Source: an uncultured Luteitalea sp. (GTDB lineage Bacteria > Acidobacteriota > Vicinamibacteria > Vicinamibacterales > Vicinamibacteraceae). Taken from it: a stretch of DNA of 64,000 bases. Positions 16,162 through 25,927 of the stretch are shown piece after piece. How positions within the stretch are numbered: the first letter of the stretch is position 1; each line of letters starts with the position of its first letter. Both the position numbers and the translations under genes were made by a program. Where the stretch lies: the NCBI GenBank assembly GCA_934541105.1, contig CAKTDA010000008.1:173478-237477 (forward strand). The letters are read 5' to 3'. Below the pieces are notes generated by a model. It was not told where the DNA came from, made no database searches, and saw only the letters and a list, made by a program, of their open reading frames with translations.

Positions 16162-17886
16162 ATGGCTCGAACCGTTGCGCAGGTGATCGTGGATGTGCTG
16201 GCGTCTGCCGGCGCCACGCGGGTGTACGGCGTCGCCGGTGATTCGCTGAACGGCATCACCGACGCCATCTACGACCGTGACGACATCACGTGGATTCCGA
16301 TGCGGCACGAGGAGGCCGGCGCCTTCGCGGCTGGCGCGGAAGCCCACCTCACCGGCAAGCTCACGGTGTGTGCCGGGAGCTGCGGCCCCGGGCACCTGCA
16401 CCTGATCAACGGCCTGTACGACTGCCATCGCAGCCGTGTGCCGGTGGTCGCGATTGCCGCACACATCCCGAGCCGCGAGATCGGCAGCCAGTACTTCCAG
16501 GAAACGCACCCCGAGCGGCTGTTTGCCGACTGCAGCCACTTCTGCGAGACCATCTCGCATCCGGAACAGGTGCCGCGTCTGATCGAGATCGCGGCGCAGA
16601 CGGCCATCGCGCGATCCGGCGTCGCCGTGCTCGTCGTGCCCGGCGACGTGGCGCTGAAGGAGGCCTCGCCCACGCCGCGTGTCGTGAAGTTCGCCTACGA
16701 CTGCGTCGGCGTGCAGCCGGCGGCAGGACGCGTGGAGGAGGCGGCGCGACTGCTCAACGAGGCGAGCCGCGTCACGATCCTCGGCGGCGCGGGCTGCCGC
16801 GACGCGCATGCCGAGCTGATTGCCGCCGCCGATCTCCTCGCCGCGCCCGTCGTCCACGCGATGCGCGGCAAGGAGTACATCGAGCACGACAACCCGTTCG
16901 ACGTCGGCATGACCGGGCTGCTCGGCTTCTCGTCGGGCTATCTCGCGATGAAGGACTGCGACGCGCTGCTGATGCTCGGCACCGACTTCCCGTACCAGCA
17001 GTTCCTGCCGGCCGACGCGCGCACGATCCAGGTGGACCTTCGCGGCGAGCAACTCGGCCGACGTACGAGGCTCGACGTCGGCATCGTCGGCGACGTGAAG
17101 ACGACGCTCGAGGCGTTGATCCCGCGGCTGTCGCGCAAGACGTCGCGGCGCCACCTCGATGCGTCACTGGAGCACTACAGGAAGGCGAGACAGGGGCTCG
17201 ACGACCTCGCCTCGGACCGCCCGGAGGCCGGGCCGGTGCACCCGCAGTACGTGGCGGCGTCGATCGATCGCGCGGCGTCCGACAACGCGATCTTCACGTG
17301 CGACGTCGGCACGCCAACCGTCTGGGCGGCGCGCTACCTGACGATGAACGGGCGGCGCCGGCTCCTCGGCTCGTTCACGCACGGGTCCATGGCCAACGCG
17401 CTGCCGCAGGCAATCGGCGCGCAGCTCGCGTACCCGGACCGCCAGGTGGTCAGCCTCTCGGGCGATGGCGGGCTGGCCATGGTGATGGGCGACCTGCTGA
17501 CGCTCGAGCAGAACGGACTGCCTGTGAAGGTCGTGGTGTTCACGAACGGGTCACTCGGCTTCGTGAAGCTCGAGATGCAGGCCGCGGGCTTCCTCGATCG
17601 CGGCGTCGCGCTGACGACGCCGGACTTCGCGAAGATTGCGGAAGCCTCGGGAATGCTCGGCATCTCTGTGCAGCGGCCGGGCGAGCTGCCGACCGCACTC
17701 GAGCGCGCCCTCGCGCACGACGGCCCGGCGCTCGTCGACGTCCGCGTGCACACACAGGAACTGATCATGCCGCCGTCGCTGCAGCTCGATCAGGTCGGCG
17801 GCTTCGCGCTCTACATGGCCAAGGCCGTGCTGAGCGGACGCGGCGACGAGATCGTCGATCTCGCCAGGACGAACCTGTTCCGCTGA
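16162..17886 (+). CDS. poxB: Pyruvate oxidase-type thiamine-diphosphate enzyme
   Basis: The 574-residue product matches PoxB in length and layout. PoxB oxidatively decarboxylates pyruvate to acetate and CO2 and reduces quinone; it is FAD- and ThDP-dependent and peripheral to the membrane. The N-terminal ThDP Pyr domain has MRHEEAGAFAAGAEA with the conserved Glu and GPGHLHLINGLYD. The central FAD domain is residues about 190-340. The C-terminal PP domain carries SLSGDGGLAMVMGD, with GDGG at 434-437, and the Mg-binding NGSLGFV further on. A related acetolactate synthase-like role cannot be excluded. A TAGGCT box ends 6 nt upstream. It is the first gene of a tight three-gene row. Confidence 0.88.
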   Translation: MARTVAQVIVDVLASAGATRVYGVAGDSLNGITDAIYDRDDITWIPMRHEEAGAFAAGAEAHLTGKLTVCAGSCGPGHLHLINGLYDCHRSRVPVVAIAAHIPSREIGSQYFQETHPERLFADCSHFCETISHPEQVPRLIEIAAQTAIARSGVAVLVVPGDVALKEASPTPRVVKFAYDCVGVQPAAGRVEEAARLLNEASRVTILGGAGCRDAHAELIAAADLLAAPVVHAMRGKEYIEHDNPFDVGMTGLLGFSSGYLAMKDCDALLMLGTDFPYQQFLPADARTIQVDLRGEQLGRRTRLDVGIVGDVKTTLEALIPRLSRKTSRRHLDASLEHYRKARQGLDDLASDRPEAGPVHPQYVAASIDRAASDNAIFTCDVGTPTVWAARYLTMNGRRRLLGSFTHGSMANALPQAIGAQLAYPDRQVVSLSGDGGLAMVMGDLLTLEQNGLPVKVVVFTNGSLGFVKLEMQAAGFLDRGVALTTPDFAKIAEASGMLGISVQRPGELPTALERALAHDGPALVDVRVHTQELIMPPSLQLDQVGGFALYMAKAVLSGRGDEIVDLARTNLFR

Positions 17887-17948
17887 CGGGAGGCGCGTGC
17901 CCGAGGCCCGCGCACGGTCGCAGGCCGGACGCGCCCGTGGAGACACTC

Positions 17949-19340
17949 ATGACGACGCCGGAACCGTACGACGCAGTGGTGATCGGAAGTGGTGAAGGCG
18001 GCAAGTACATGGCCTGGCACCTGGCGAAGGCCGGCAAGCGCGTCGCCGTGGTCGAGCGCCGCTGGATCGGCGGGTCGTGCCCCAACATCAACTGCCTGCC
18101 GAGCAAGAACGAGATCTGGAGCGCGGGCGTCGCGCACACCGTAGCGCGCGCGGGTGGGTTCGGCGTCACGGCGGGCGCCGTGGCCGTGAACATGGCCGCG
18201 GTCGTCGAGCGCAAGCGGGCCATGGTCCGCGATCTCGTGGCGTTCCATCTCGAACGCTACGCGGCAAGCGGTGCCGAACTCGTCATGGGGAGCGCGAGGC
18301 TCGTGGCGCCGAAGACGGTCCACGTCGTGCTCAACGACGGCGGCACGCGCGTCCTCGCGGCCGGGCGGCTGTTCCTGAACGTCGGGACGCATGCCACGAT
18401 TCCCGACGTTCCGGGACTGCGCGAAGCCGGCCCGCTGACGCATGTCGAGGCGCTCGACCTGGATCGATTGCCCGCACACCTGATCGTCGTTGGCGGCGGC
18501 TACGTCGGGCTCGAACTCGGGCAGGCCTATCGCCGCTTCGGCAGCCGCGTCACGATCGTGGAGCACGGCCCGCACCTTGTGGGCCGCGAAGACCCGGACG
18601 TCTCGGCGGCGATCGAGGACGCCATGCGGGCCGAAGGCATCGAGGTGCTCGTGTCAGCGGAACTCGCACACGTCGAGGGACGCTCTGGCACGCGCGTCCG
18701 CGCGCGCGTGCAGACGGCCGCGGGTCAGCGCGACCTCGAGGCGTCCGACATCCTCGTCGCGGCTGGCCGCACACCCAACACGCGCGGCATCGGGCTCGAG
18801 GAGCAGGGGATCGCGCTCACCGATCGCGGCTACGTGCGCGTGAACGACCGCCTCGAGACGACCGCACCCGACACATGGGCCATCGGCGAATGCGCGGGCG
18901 CGCCGCAGTTCACGCACATCTCGCTCGACGACTTCCGCATCGTCCGCGACAATCTCGCCGGCGGGCAGCGGTCCACGACGGACCGGCTCGTGCCGTACTG
19001 CATGTTCACCGATCCCCCGCTCGCACGCGTCGGCATGAGCGAACGCGAGGCCCGCGACGCAGGCATCCCGGTGCGCACGGCCACGCTGCCCGCGGCGTCC
19101 GTCCTCCGGACACGCACGACGTCCGACGCGCGCGGCTTCATGAAGGCGCTCGTCGGCGACGACGACCGGATCGTCGGATTCGCGATGATCGGATCGGATG
19201 CCGGTGAAGTGCTCGCGGCGGTGCAGGTCGCGATGATGGCGCAGCTGCCCTTCACGGCCCTGCGCGATGCGGTCCTCACGCACCCGACGATGGCCGAGGG
19301 GTTGAACACGCTGTTCGGCAACGTGCCACCCGGTCGATGA
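17949..19340 (+). CDS. FAD-dependent pyridine nucleotide-disulfide oxidoreductase, MerA/Lpd-like
   Basis: The 463-residue flavoprotein has the FAD-binding VVIGSGEGGKYMAWHLAKAG at the N-terminus and a redox-active pair Cys44-x4-Cys49 in GGSCPNINCLPSKN. NAD(P)H binding is at VGGGYVGLELGQAYRRFG. The C-terminal dimerisation/His-Glu motif is HPTMAEGLN. It resembles the mercuric reductase-like branch of class I oxidoreductases but lacks the C-terminal Cys pair that binds Hg(II), so it should not be called mercuric reductase. The redox partner is unknown; with PoxB upstream it may regenerate a thiol or quinone. ATG 17949 fits the family start. It ends in a 4-bp overlap with the next gene. Confidence 0.85.
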   Translation: MTTPEPYDAVVIGSGEGGKYMAWHLAKAGKRVAVVERRWIGGSCPNINCLPSKNEIWSAGVAHTVARAGGFGVTAGAVAVNMAAVVERKRAMVRDLVAFHLERYAASGAELVMGSARLVAPKTVHVVLNDGGTRVLAAGRLFLNVGTHATIPDVPGLREAGPLTHVEALDLDRLPAHLIVVGGGYVGLELGQAYRRFGSRVTIVEHGPHLVGREDPDVSAAIEDAMRAEGIEVLVSAELAHVEGRSGTRVRARVQTAAGQRDLEASDILVAAGRTPNTRGIGLEEQGIALTDRGYVRVNDRLETTAPDTWAIGECAGAPQFTHISLDDFRIVRDNLAGGQRSTTDRLVPYCMFTDPPLARVGMSEREARDAGIPVRTATLPAASVLRTRTTSDARGFMKALVGDDDRIVGFAMIGSDAGEVLAAVQVAMMAQLPFTALRDAVLTHPTMAEGLNTLFGNVPPGR

Positions 19341-20973
19341 CGCGCGTCCGCTTCCGCGAACTGCTCGTCGTCGGCCTGATCACCACGATCGTCAGCCTGT
19401 GGTTCGTGGCACCGGTGTTCAACCTGCGCGCGATCGACCGCGCGCTCTACTGGGGTGACGTCCGGCTGAACGCGTGGGCGCTCGCGTGGAACCACCGCGT
19501 GCTCTCGGGCCATGCGTGGCCCTACTTCGACGGCAACATCTTCCATCCGCATCAGGGCACGCTCGCCTACTCCGAGCACCTGTTCGGCATCGCCCTGCCC
19601 ACGCTGCCGATCCATCTCGCCGGTGCCTCGGCGGCCCTGACCTACAACCTGGCCTGGCTGCTGTCCTTCCCGCTGCTGGCAATGGGAGTCCACCTGCTGT
19701 GCCGCCGCGCGGGACTCGGGCGAGCAGGCAGCCTCGCGGCGGGACTGCTCGCCGCCTGCAGCTTCGCGCGGATCCACCATGCGGGGCACCTCCAGCTGCT
19801 CTGGCTGTTCGGACTGCCACTCGCGGTGTATCACCTCGATCGCTGGCGCGAATCGCCGTCGCCGGCGCGCCTCGCCGCGTGGGCGCTGTCGGCGCTCACC
19901 ACGAGCCTTGCCTCCTGGTACCTGGCCGTCCTCGTCGCCTTCGTCCACGTGACCTGGTGGCCCCGTTGCGTCTGGCCGCATCGCCGTACGCGAGCGGCGG
20001 GACATGCTGTCTTCGCAGCCCTGGCGGTCGCGGCGATCCTCGTGCTGTTCGCGGTCCCGTATACAGGCACGCCCAGCGGATCGCTCACGGAGATGCGCGC
20101 GAATTCAGCCGACCTGCACGCGTACGTCGTGCCTGCCGCTGCAACGAGCCTCGGGCATGCGTGAAGGCGGCCGGGAGCACGTTGCCGCGCTGGAGCTTCG
20201 GCGAGCAGACGCTGTATGCCGGGATCGTGGTGCTCGTGCTCGCGTGCGCCGGCGTCGTCCGCATCGCGCGTGGTGGCGTGGCGCGCCCCGACATCTGGGC
20301 TCAACTCGGAGGCACCGCGCTGCTCGCACTGCTCCTGAGTCTCGGTCCGTCTGCCGAAGGGGCGCCGCCCCTGCTCCCGTTCGATGCAGTTGCGGCAACC
20401 AGCGGCCTGTCGCTGTTCAGGGCGCCGGCACGGTTCGGGTTGCTCGTGTCGCTGGTGCTTGCCTGCCTTGCCGGGGCTGCGGTCGACGGCTGTCGGGGCC
20501 GATTCGTGCGGCTCGCGGGCGCGGCCCTGGTTGCCCTCGCGCTTGTCGAACTCCGGCCGAACCACTACGAACTGCCGGCACCGCAGGCCGAGACGATCTC
20601 GCCCCTCTACGACCACCTGGCGACGTTGCCGCGGGGGGCCGTCGTGTCGCTGCCCATTGCGCGGAACCACCCGCTGCCGTGGTACGACGCCGACTACGAG
20701 TGGTACGCCACCCGCCACTGGCAGCCGATCGTGAACGGGTTCTCTCGCTTCGAGCCGCCCGGCTACGCGAACCTTGCCACCACGCTCGCGGCGTTCCCCG
20801 GCGATGAAGCGCTCGATGCCCTGTGCGCCCTCGAGGTCCGCTACATCGTCGCGCACGCGCAGAGACCCGTCGCGGATCTCCGGGCCGCCATCGCAGCCGC
20901 GGGCGACGCGACGCGCCTGCGACGCATCGCGAGGGCCGATGAGGACGTGCTGTACGGGCTGGCCTGCGAGTGA
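19337..20973 (+). pseudogene. Frameshifted polytopic membrane protein gene
   Basis: ATG 19337 overlaps the flavoprotein stop (ATGA) and encodes 275 residues of membrane protein up to TGA 20162-20164. From about 20161 the next frame continues the same protein for another 270 residues to 20973 (TLPRWSFGEQTLYAGIV through DEDVLYGLACE). Both halves align in order with the genes at 2-1099 and 1066-2706: 'FDGNIFHPHQGTLAYSEHLF' in the first half, 'NGFSRFEPPGY' in the second. Adding one base near 20160 restores a 545-residue protein. There is no slippery heptamer, so programmed shifting is unlikely. It is either a recent disruption or a sequencing error. Confidence 0.75.
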
Positions 20974-21039
20974 CGCCGGGCGGGCGCGCGACCTGCGCTC
21001 GGGCTCTGGCAGCGAATCCTGCCCTCAGCCCGTTTGTTG

Positions 21040-21052
21040 ATGTATAATACAT
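21040..21052 (+). promoter_or_regulatory. Palindrome over a perfect TATAAT, leaderless promoter
   Basis: ATGTAT-A-ATACAT is a perfect inverted repeat covering the -10 box TATAAT (21043-21048), which ends 6 nt before ATG 21055. A repressor bound here would block RNA polymerase directly. No candidate regulator gene is adjacent. Confidence 0.55.
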
Positions 21053-21054
21053 AC

Positions 21055-22005
21055 ATGAACAGTCGGCCATTAGGAGCGAGTGGACTTTTGACGCCCCCGC
21101 TGATTCTCGGGGGCAACGTCTTCGGGTGGACGGCGGATCGCGCAGTGTCGCATGCCATCCTCGACGCCTTCGTCGCAGGCGGCGGCACGATGATCGACAC
21201 CGCCGACAGCTATTCCAGTTGGGTGCCCGGCAACAGTGGCGGCGAGTCCGAGTCGATCATCGGCGACTGGCTCGCGGCACGGGGCCGGCGAGACGACGTG
21301 GTGATTGCGACGAAGGTCGGCGCGGAGGTGTTCGGCGGCAAGGGCCTGGCACCGGACCGCATCCGCGCGTCCGTCGAGGGCTCGCTGAAGCGCCTGCGGA
21401 CCGACTACATCGATCTGTACTTCGCGCATTACGACGACCCCGATACGCCGTTCGAGGCCACGCTCGAAGCCTTCGACGCGCTCGTGAAGGCTGGCAAGGT
21501 GCGGGCCATTGGCGCGTCGAACCACACGGCCGAGCGGCTTCGTGAGGCGCTCGACATCAGTGCGGCGCATTCGCTCGCGCCGTACACCGTGCTGCAGCCC
21601 GAGTACAACCTCGTGGCTCGCGACAGCTTCGAGGGCCCGCTGCAGGATCTGTCGGTCGAGCGCGGCATTGCGGCCGTGCCCTACTTCGCGCTCGCGTCAG
21701 GCTTCCTCACGGGCAAGTACCGCGGCGCCGACGATGCGGCCGCCCGGCCGCGGGGCGGCGCGGTATCGAAGTACCTCACCGACTACGGGCTCGGCGTGTT
21801 GAAGGCGGTCGATGCCGTCGCCTCCGACGTCGGGGCAACGCCGGCGCAGGTGTCGCTCGCATGGCTCGCTGCACAGCCCGCCGTCACTGCACCGATTGCC
21901 AGTGCCACGCGCGTGGCGCAGGTGGACGAGTTGCTCGGGGCCATGCGACTCACGCTGACGCCGGATCATCTCGCACGTCTCGACACGGCCAGTCGGCGCG
22001 CCTGA
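21055..22005 (+). CDS. Aldo/keto reductase
   Basis: The 316-residue (alpha/beta)8-barrel would reduce carbonyls with NADPH in the cytoplasm. Family motifs are MIDTADSYSSW (catalytic Asp and Tyr), VIATKVGAEVFG (the Lys), LRTDYIDLYFAHYDDPDTPF and the cofactor-binding PIASATRVAQVDELL near the end. The layout is like the AKR family of YajO/Tas type. I chose ATG 21055, not the upstream ATG 21034, because a TATAAT ends 6 nt before it and the family begins with LGASGL here. The promoter palindrome suggests induction by a small molecule. The DsbA-like gene starts 37 bp downstream. Confidence 0.92.
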   Translation: MNSRPLGASGLLTPPLILGGNVFGWTADRAVSHAILDAFVAGGGTMIDTADSYSSWVPGNSGGESESIIGDWLAARGRRDDVVIATKVGAEVFGGKGLAPDRIRASVEGSLKRLRTDYIDLYFAHYDDPDTPFEATLEAFDALVKAGKVRAIGASNHTAERLREALDISAAHSLAPYTVLQPEYNLVARDSFEGPLQDLSVERGIAAVPYFALASGFLTGKYRGADDAAARPRGGAVSKYLTDYGLGVLKAVDAVASDVGATPAQVSLAWLAAQPAVTAPIASATRVAQVDELLGAMRLTLTPDHLARLDTASRRA

Positions 22006-22042
22006 ACACCGGCACCCGATCGACCAGACACAGGAGGGTTTC

Positions 22043-22741
22043 ATGCAGATCGACATCTATTCGGACGTCGTGTGCCCGTGGTGCTACATCGGCGAACGCC
22101 GGCTCGCGCGAGCGCTCGCCACGCTGCCGTCAAGCCAGCCCGTGCACGTGGTGTTCCGCCCCTACCAGCTCGATCCCGGCGCGCCTGCGCCCGGCGTGCC
22201 GTTCCGTGAACACATGGCGCGGCGCTACGGATCCGGCGTGGACCGCATGCTCGACTCGGTGACGGCCGCCGGCCGCTCCGAGGGCATCACCTTCGCGTGG
22301 GACGAGGCGCTGTCGGCCAACACGCACACGGCGCATCGCCTGCTGCAATGGACCGCGCGTGAGCACGGCGCCGACGCGCAGCGCGCGCTCGCGGAGCGGC
22401 TGTTCGCCCTCCACTTCACCGAGGGCGGCGACGTCTCGAGCATCGACGCGCTCGTGGCTTCGGCTGCAGCGGTGGGGATCGATGCGGCGTCGGCGAGGGC
22501 ACATCTCGAGTCTGGCGACGGTGTCCCGGAACTCGACGCCGCGTTCGACCACGCGCGGCGCCTGGGCATCCAGGGCGTGCCGGCCTTCATCATCGATGGC
22601 CGCTTCGTCGTGCAGGGCGCACAGCCGGTGTCGGCCTTCGTGCAGGCACTGGAGCAGGCGATGCAGGAGCGCACGCCTGACGCCAGCGCCACCGGCGGCG
22701 AGGGGTGCGCGGATGGAGCGTGCGCCGTCCCGGGCGCCTGA
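22043..22741 (+). CDS. DsbA family oxidoreductase, FrnE-like
   Basis: The 232-residue product has the thioredoxin fold with a helical insert. The redox motif CPWC is at residues 11-14 (SDVVCPWCYIGERRL), and the cis-Pro loop is IQGVPAFIIDGRFVV. There is no signal peptide, so it acts in the cytoplasm, as FrnE-type proteins do. FrnE proteins catalyse disulfide exchange or isomerisation and contribute to oxidative stress tolerance. The C-terminus carries an extra Cys pair (GEGCADGACAVPGA), also seen in FrnE-like proteins. CAGGAGGG sits 4 nt before ATG 22043, a strong site that fixes the start. Confidence 0.92.
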   Translation: MQIDIYSDVVCPWCYIGERRLARALATLPSSQPVHVVFRPYQLDPGAPAPGVPFREHMARRYGSGVDRMLDSVTAAGRSEGITFAWDEALSANTHTAHRLLQWTAREHGADAQRALAERLFALHFTEGGDVSSIDALVASAAAVGIDAASARAHLESGDGVPELDAAFDHARRLGIQGVPAFIIDGRFVVQGAQPVSAFVQALEQAMQERTPDASATGGEGCADGACAVPGA

Positions 22742-22785
22742 CGACCGACGGCCGCGTCGACGCCCCGACGCGCAGGCCGGCGCGT

Positions 22786-23736
22786 TCAGCTCACGGGATT
22801 GGGTCGTGCGAAGTTCGTGAGTTCCGGCGCGTCAAGGCGGGGGCCGTCGTACGCCGTCACGACGCCGAACCGCCGCTGCGCCTCCCAGTCCGCGCGCGCC
22901 TCGGCAATCTCCTCTGCCGTGCGCGCCACGAAGTTCCACCACATGAGGATCGTCTCGGGGAATGGCGGTCCGCCGACGAGCAGCACGCGCGCGCCGCCGC
23001 GGCTGGCAAGGCTCGCTTCGGTCCGGGTGGTGCCGAGGTAGTACAGGACCTGCTGCTCCAGTCGCTGGGCGTCGAGCACGCAGTCGCCGCGCATCACGAG
23101 TACCGCGTACTCGAAGCCCGGGTCGAGCGGCAGCGCGAGGTCGTGCCCTGGGTGGATCTGGAGATCGGCGCCAAGCAACGGCGAGTAGTACGGGACGTCG
23201 GGCGTCCTGCCGTCGAACTCACCGGCGAACACCCGGACGATGCCGTCACGCTGCTCGAACGTCGGCACTTCGAGGGCATGCTGGAACCCGGGCGCCTGAT
23301 GACGGTGCGCGTCGGGCAGCGCGGTCCACAACTGCACGCCCTCGAGGCGCCCCGTGTTGTCGCGCGGCGTCTGCTCGGCATGCGCGATGCCGCCGCCCGA
23401 CGTCATGACGTTGACGCCGCCAGGCCGCAGCACCGACTCGCAGCCGAGGCTGTCGTCGTGCACGATCTCGCCGGCGAGCAGCCACGAGACCGTCTGCAGC
23501 CCGATGTGCGGGTGCGGCGCGACGTCCATCGGCTTGCCTTCGGCAAATGTCAGCGGGCCGAAGCGATCGAGGAAGCACCAGGGCCCCACGAGGCGCCGTT
23601 CGCGAATCGGCAGCGCACGCGACACGGCCAGCGCGCCGAGCGCGACCTCTCGATTCGGGTACGCCTCGAACTGCCGCTGCGCCGCGCCGAGCGCCACGCA
23701 CGCTTCCGCCTTGACGTCCGCCGAACGATTCGACAT
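22786..23736 (-). CDS. Pirin family protein
   Basis: The 316-residue bicupin is typical of bacterial pirins. The N-terminal cupin carries the metal-binding residues in PMDVAPHPHIGLQTVSWLL, then HDDSLG, and the conserved TSGGGIAHAEQTP motif. The C-terminal cupin runs through VFAGEFDGRTPD and YAVLVMRGD. Some bacterial pirins are quercetin 2,3-dioxygenases and others bind regulatory proteins; neither can be decided here. ATG 23736 starts MSNRSADVKAEA; GGAG lies about 13 nt upstream. Convergent with the DsbA-like gene across 44 bp. Confidence 0.9.
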   Translation of the reverse strand: MSNRSADVKAEACVALGAAQRQFEAYPNREVALGALAVSRALPIRERRLVGPWCFLDRFGPLTFAEGKPMDVAPHPHIGLQTVSWLLAGEIVHDDSLGCESVLRPGGVNVMTSGGGIAHAEQTPRDNTGRLEGVQLWTALPDAHRHQAPGFQHALEVPTFEQRDGIVRVFAGEFDGRTPDVPYYSPLLGADLQIHPGHDLALPLDPGFEYAVLVMRGDCVLDAQRLEQQVLYYLGTTRTEASLASRGGARVLLVGGPPFPETILMWWNFVARTAEEIAEARADWEAQRRFGVVTAYDGPRLDAPELTNFARPNPVS

Positions 23737-23855
23737 GCCCCATTCTCCGGCGCGACTCCACTGTGTGCAAGGCGGTCGTTGCGATGGCACGCGTCCCGAT
23801 CGCACCGATAATGCTCACGGTGCCCAAAGGCCACGCACACAGCAGGGGCGTCCGG

Positions 23856-25013
23856 ATGAATCCCCTCGTCACTGAGTTCCAGGGCCGGCTCGACACGATC
23901 GCGGGCTGGCGTCACCATCTCCACGCGAACCCGGAACTGTCGCAGGAGGAGCGCGCAACGGCCAGATACATCGCCGATCTCGCGCGCGGGTGGGGCTTCG
24001 AGGTCGCCGAAGGCGTCGGTGGCCATGGGGTCGTCGCCTCGCTCACCGCCGGGACGAGTGGCAAGGCAATCGGCCTGCGCGCCGACACCGATGCGCTGCC
24101 CATCCAGGAAGACAACACGCTTCCCTACAGGAGCACCGTCGACGGCGTGGCACACCTCTGCGGTCACGACGGTCATACGGCCATGCTGCTCGCCGCTGGC
24201 GAACACCTGGCGCGTACGCGCCGCTTCGATGGCACCGTCCGCCTGATCTTCCAGCCCGCCGAGGAGATCATGGTCGGCGGGCCCGCGATGATTGCCGACG
24301 GCCTCTTCGACCGCTGGCCCGTGGATGCCGTGTTCGGGCTGCACAACATGCCGGGGCTCCCGCTCGGCACGCTGCATTTCCGCGACGGCGTGACGATGGC
24401 CGCCGTGGACAACTGGGAGATCGAACTGACCGGCCGCGGCAGTCACGGATCGACACCGGAGTTGAGCATCGACCCGGTCGTGGCCGGCGCGTCCCTCGTC
24501 GTGGCACTCCAGACCATCGTGTCTCGGAACGTCGCACCGCACGACAGCGCGGTCGTCACCGTCGGGGCCTTTCTCGCCGGCAATGCCGGCAACGTGATCG
24601 CGCAGTCGGCCATCATCCGTCTGTCGATCCGCACCATGACGCCAGAGGTCCGCACGCTGGTGCTCGACAGGGTGCGCGCCATCGCCGGGGCGCAGGCCGC
24701 GGCCTTCGGCTGCACGCACGTGATCCGGGAAGGGGTCCCTGGTGCCGTGCTCGTGAACGACCCGACGGAGACGGCACGGGCGGCCGACTACGCGCGCGAT
24801 GCGTTCGGGGCTGATGTCGTCACCTATCCGGGACGCAGCTATCTGGGAAGCGAGGACTTCGCGTTCATGCTCGAGCAGAGGCCCGGCACGTACTGCCTGC
24901 TCGGCAACGGCGACACGCCGATGGTGCACCACCCGCAGTACGTGTTCGACGACGCGATCCTGCCGATCGGTGCCGCGTACTGGGTGACGCTGGCCGAAGG
25001 CTATCTCGCATAG
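23856..25013 (+). CDS. M20-family amidohydrolase (HipO-like)
   Basis: The 385-residue metallohydrolase would remove an acyl group from N-acyl amino acids, as hippurate or IAA-amino acid hydrolases do. Metal and catalytic residues are visible in GLRADTDALPIQE, CGHDGHTAMLLAAGE, LIFQPAEEIMVGGPAMI and FGLHNMPGLPLG. The dimerisation domain carries the GSHGSTPELSIDP motif, and the final His is in GDTPMVHHPQYVFDD. There is no signal peptide, so it is cytoplasmic. I chose ATG 23856 because the family starts MNPLVTEFQ here and CAGGGG precedes it; the frame upstream is not family-like. Divergent from pirin with 119 bp between. Confidence 0.9.
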   Translation: MNPLVTEFQGRLDTIAGWRHHLHANPELSQEERATARYIADLARGWGFEVAEGVGGHGVVASLTAGTSGKAIGLRADTDALPIQEDNTLPYRSTVDGVAHLCGHDGHTAMLLAAGEHLARTRRFDGTVRLIFQPAEEIMVGGPAMIADGLFDRWPVDAVFGLHNMPGLPLGTLHFRDGVTMAAVDNWEIELTGRGSHGSTPELSIDPVVAGASLVVALQTIVSRNVAPHDSAVVTVGAFLAGNAGNVIAQSAIIRLSIRTMTPEVRTLVLDRVRAIAGAQAAAFGCTHVIREGVPGAVLVNDPTETARAADYARDAFGADVVTYPGRSYLGSEDFAFMLEQRPGTYCLLGNGDTPMVHHPQYVFDDAILPIGAAYWVTLAEGYLA

Positions 25014-25015
25014 CG

Positions 25016-25084
<69 letters not shown>

Positions 25085-25112
25085 GGGACGGCGACCTTGC
25101 CAGTGGAACGGC

Positions 25113-25757
25113 TCACTGATCCATGGCGCCGCGTGCGATCGGCAGCCGCCAGCCCCGCTTGATCGCCAGGATCCGCAGCACGAACACGATCGCGGCGGCG
25201 GTGATGGCCGTCGGCACGGCCGGTGCGTCGAACACACGGCCGACCACGACCACGACGGCGCCTGCCAGAGCGGCGATGGCGTAAAGCTCCGCGCGGAGAA
25301 CGACCGGCACCTCCGAGACGAGCAGGTCGCGCATCATCCCGCCGCCGATGCCTGTCAGCATCCCGAGCAGGGCGGCCGCAACCGGACCGGCGTGATAGTC
25401 GAGCGCCTTCTGCGTACCCGCCACCGCGAACGTCGCGAGCCCGGCCGCGTCGAACAGCAGCACCAGTCGCTGCACCCGCGTCACACGCCCGTACCACACC
25501 ATCGTCGCCAACCCTGCGACGACCGATACGGCCACGTAGCGCCAGTCGGCGATGGCAGCCGGCGGCACCGCGCCAATCAGAACGTCGCGCGTGACGCCGC
25601 CGACGTTACCGGCGACGAATGCCAGGACGCTGACGCCGAACATGTCGAGCCGGTGCTTGACGCCTGCCGCTGCGCCACTGATGGCGAAGACGAACGTCCC
25701 GATGAGATCGAGCGCCAGGAGGAGGTAGGGACTCGAGAGAATCGTTGCGTCAGGCAT
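25113..25757 (-). CDS. TRIC-type cation channel family protein (UPF0126/YicG-like)
   Basis: The 214-residue membrane protein has seven hydrophobic segments arranged as two repeated three-helix bundles. Glycine-rich signatures are FVFAISGAAAGVKHRLDMFG and VGGVTRDVLIG in the first half, and GLATFAVAGTQKALDYHAG and GIGGGMMRDLLVSEVPVVL in the second. This is the signature of bacterial homologs of trimeric intracellular cation channels, which form potassium- or sodium-permeable pores. Physiological role in bacteria is poorly defined. ATG 25757 begins MPDATILSSPYLL, right before the first helix; the longer frame upstream is Arg-rich and unlikely. Confidence 0.9.
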   Translation of the reverse strand: MPDATILSSPYLLLALDLIGTFVFAISGAAAGVKHRLDMFGVSVLAFVAGNVGGVTRDVLIGAVPPAAIADWRYVAVSVVAGLATMVWYGRVTRVQRLVLLFDAAGLATFAVAGTQKALDYHAGPVAAALLGMLTGIGGGMMRDLLVSEVPVVLRAELYAIAALAGAVVVVVGRVFDAPAVPTAITAAAIVFVLRILAIKRGWRLPIARGAMDQ

Positions 25758-25927
25758 GCGTCGTCTGGACTTTCGCCGGGCCGTGCGGGCCCTGCGAGGA
25801 TACGACGCGGTCCCCGGCCGGATGCAACTCCGGATCGCGGACGCCCGAAGCCGCAACGAGAATGGATGTATGGTTCATCATGCCTCGCCGTTCAGGAGTG
25901 CAAGCGCCGCAATGACCCGCGTGCGAC

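Noticed and set aside
17949..19340. Mercuric reductase
   Set aside because: The redox Cys pair is present, but the C-terminal vicinal cysteines and HMA domain are missing, and no mer genes are nearby.
20150..20170. Programmed ribosomal frameshift in the third membrane paralog
   Set aside because: No X-XXY-YYZ slippery heptamer or clear downstream pseudoknot, and the paralogs are uninterrupted.
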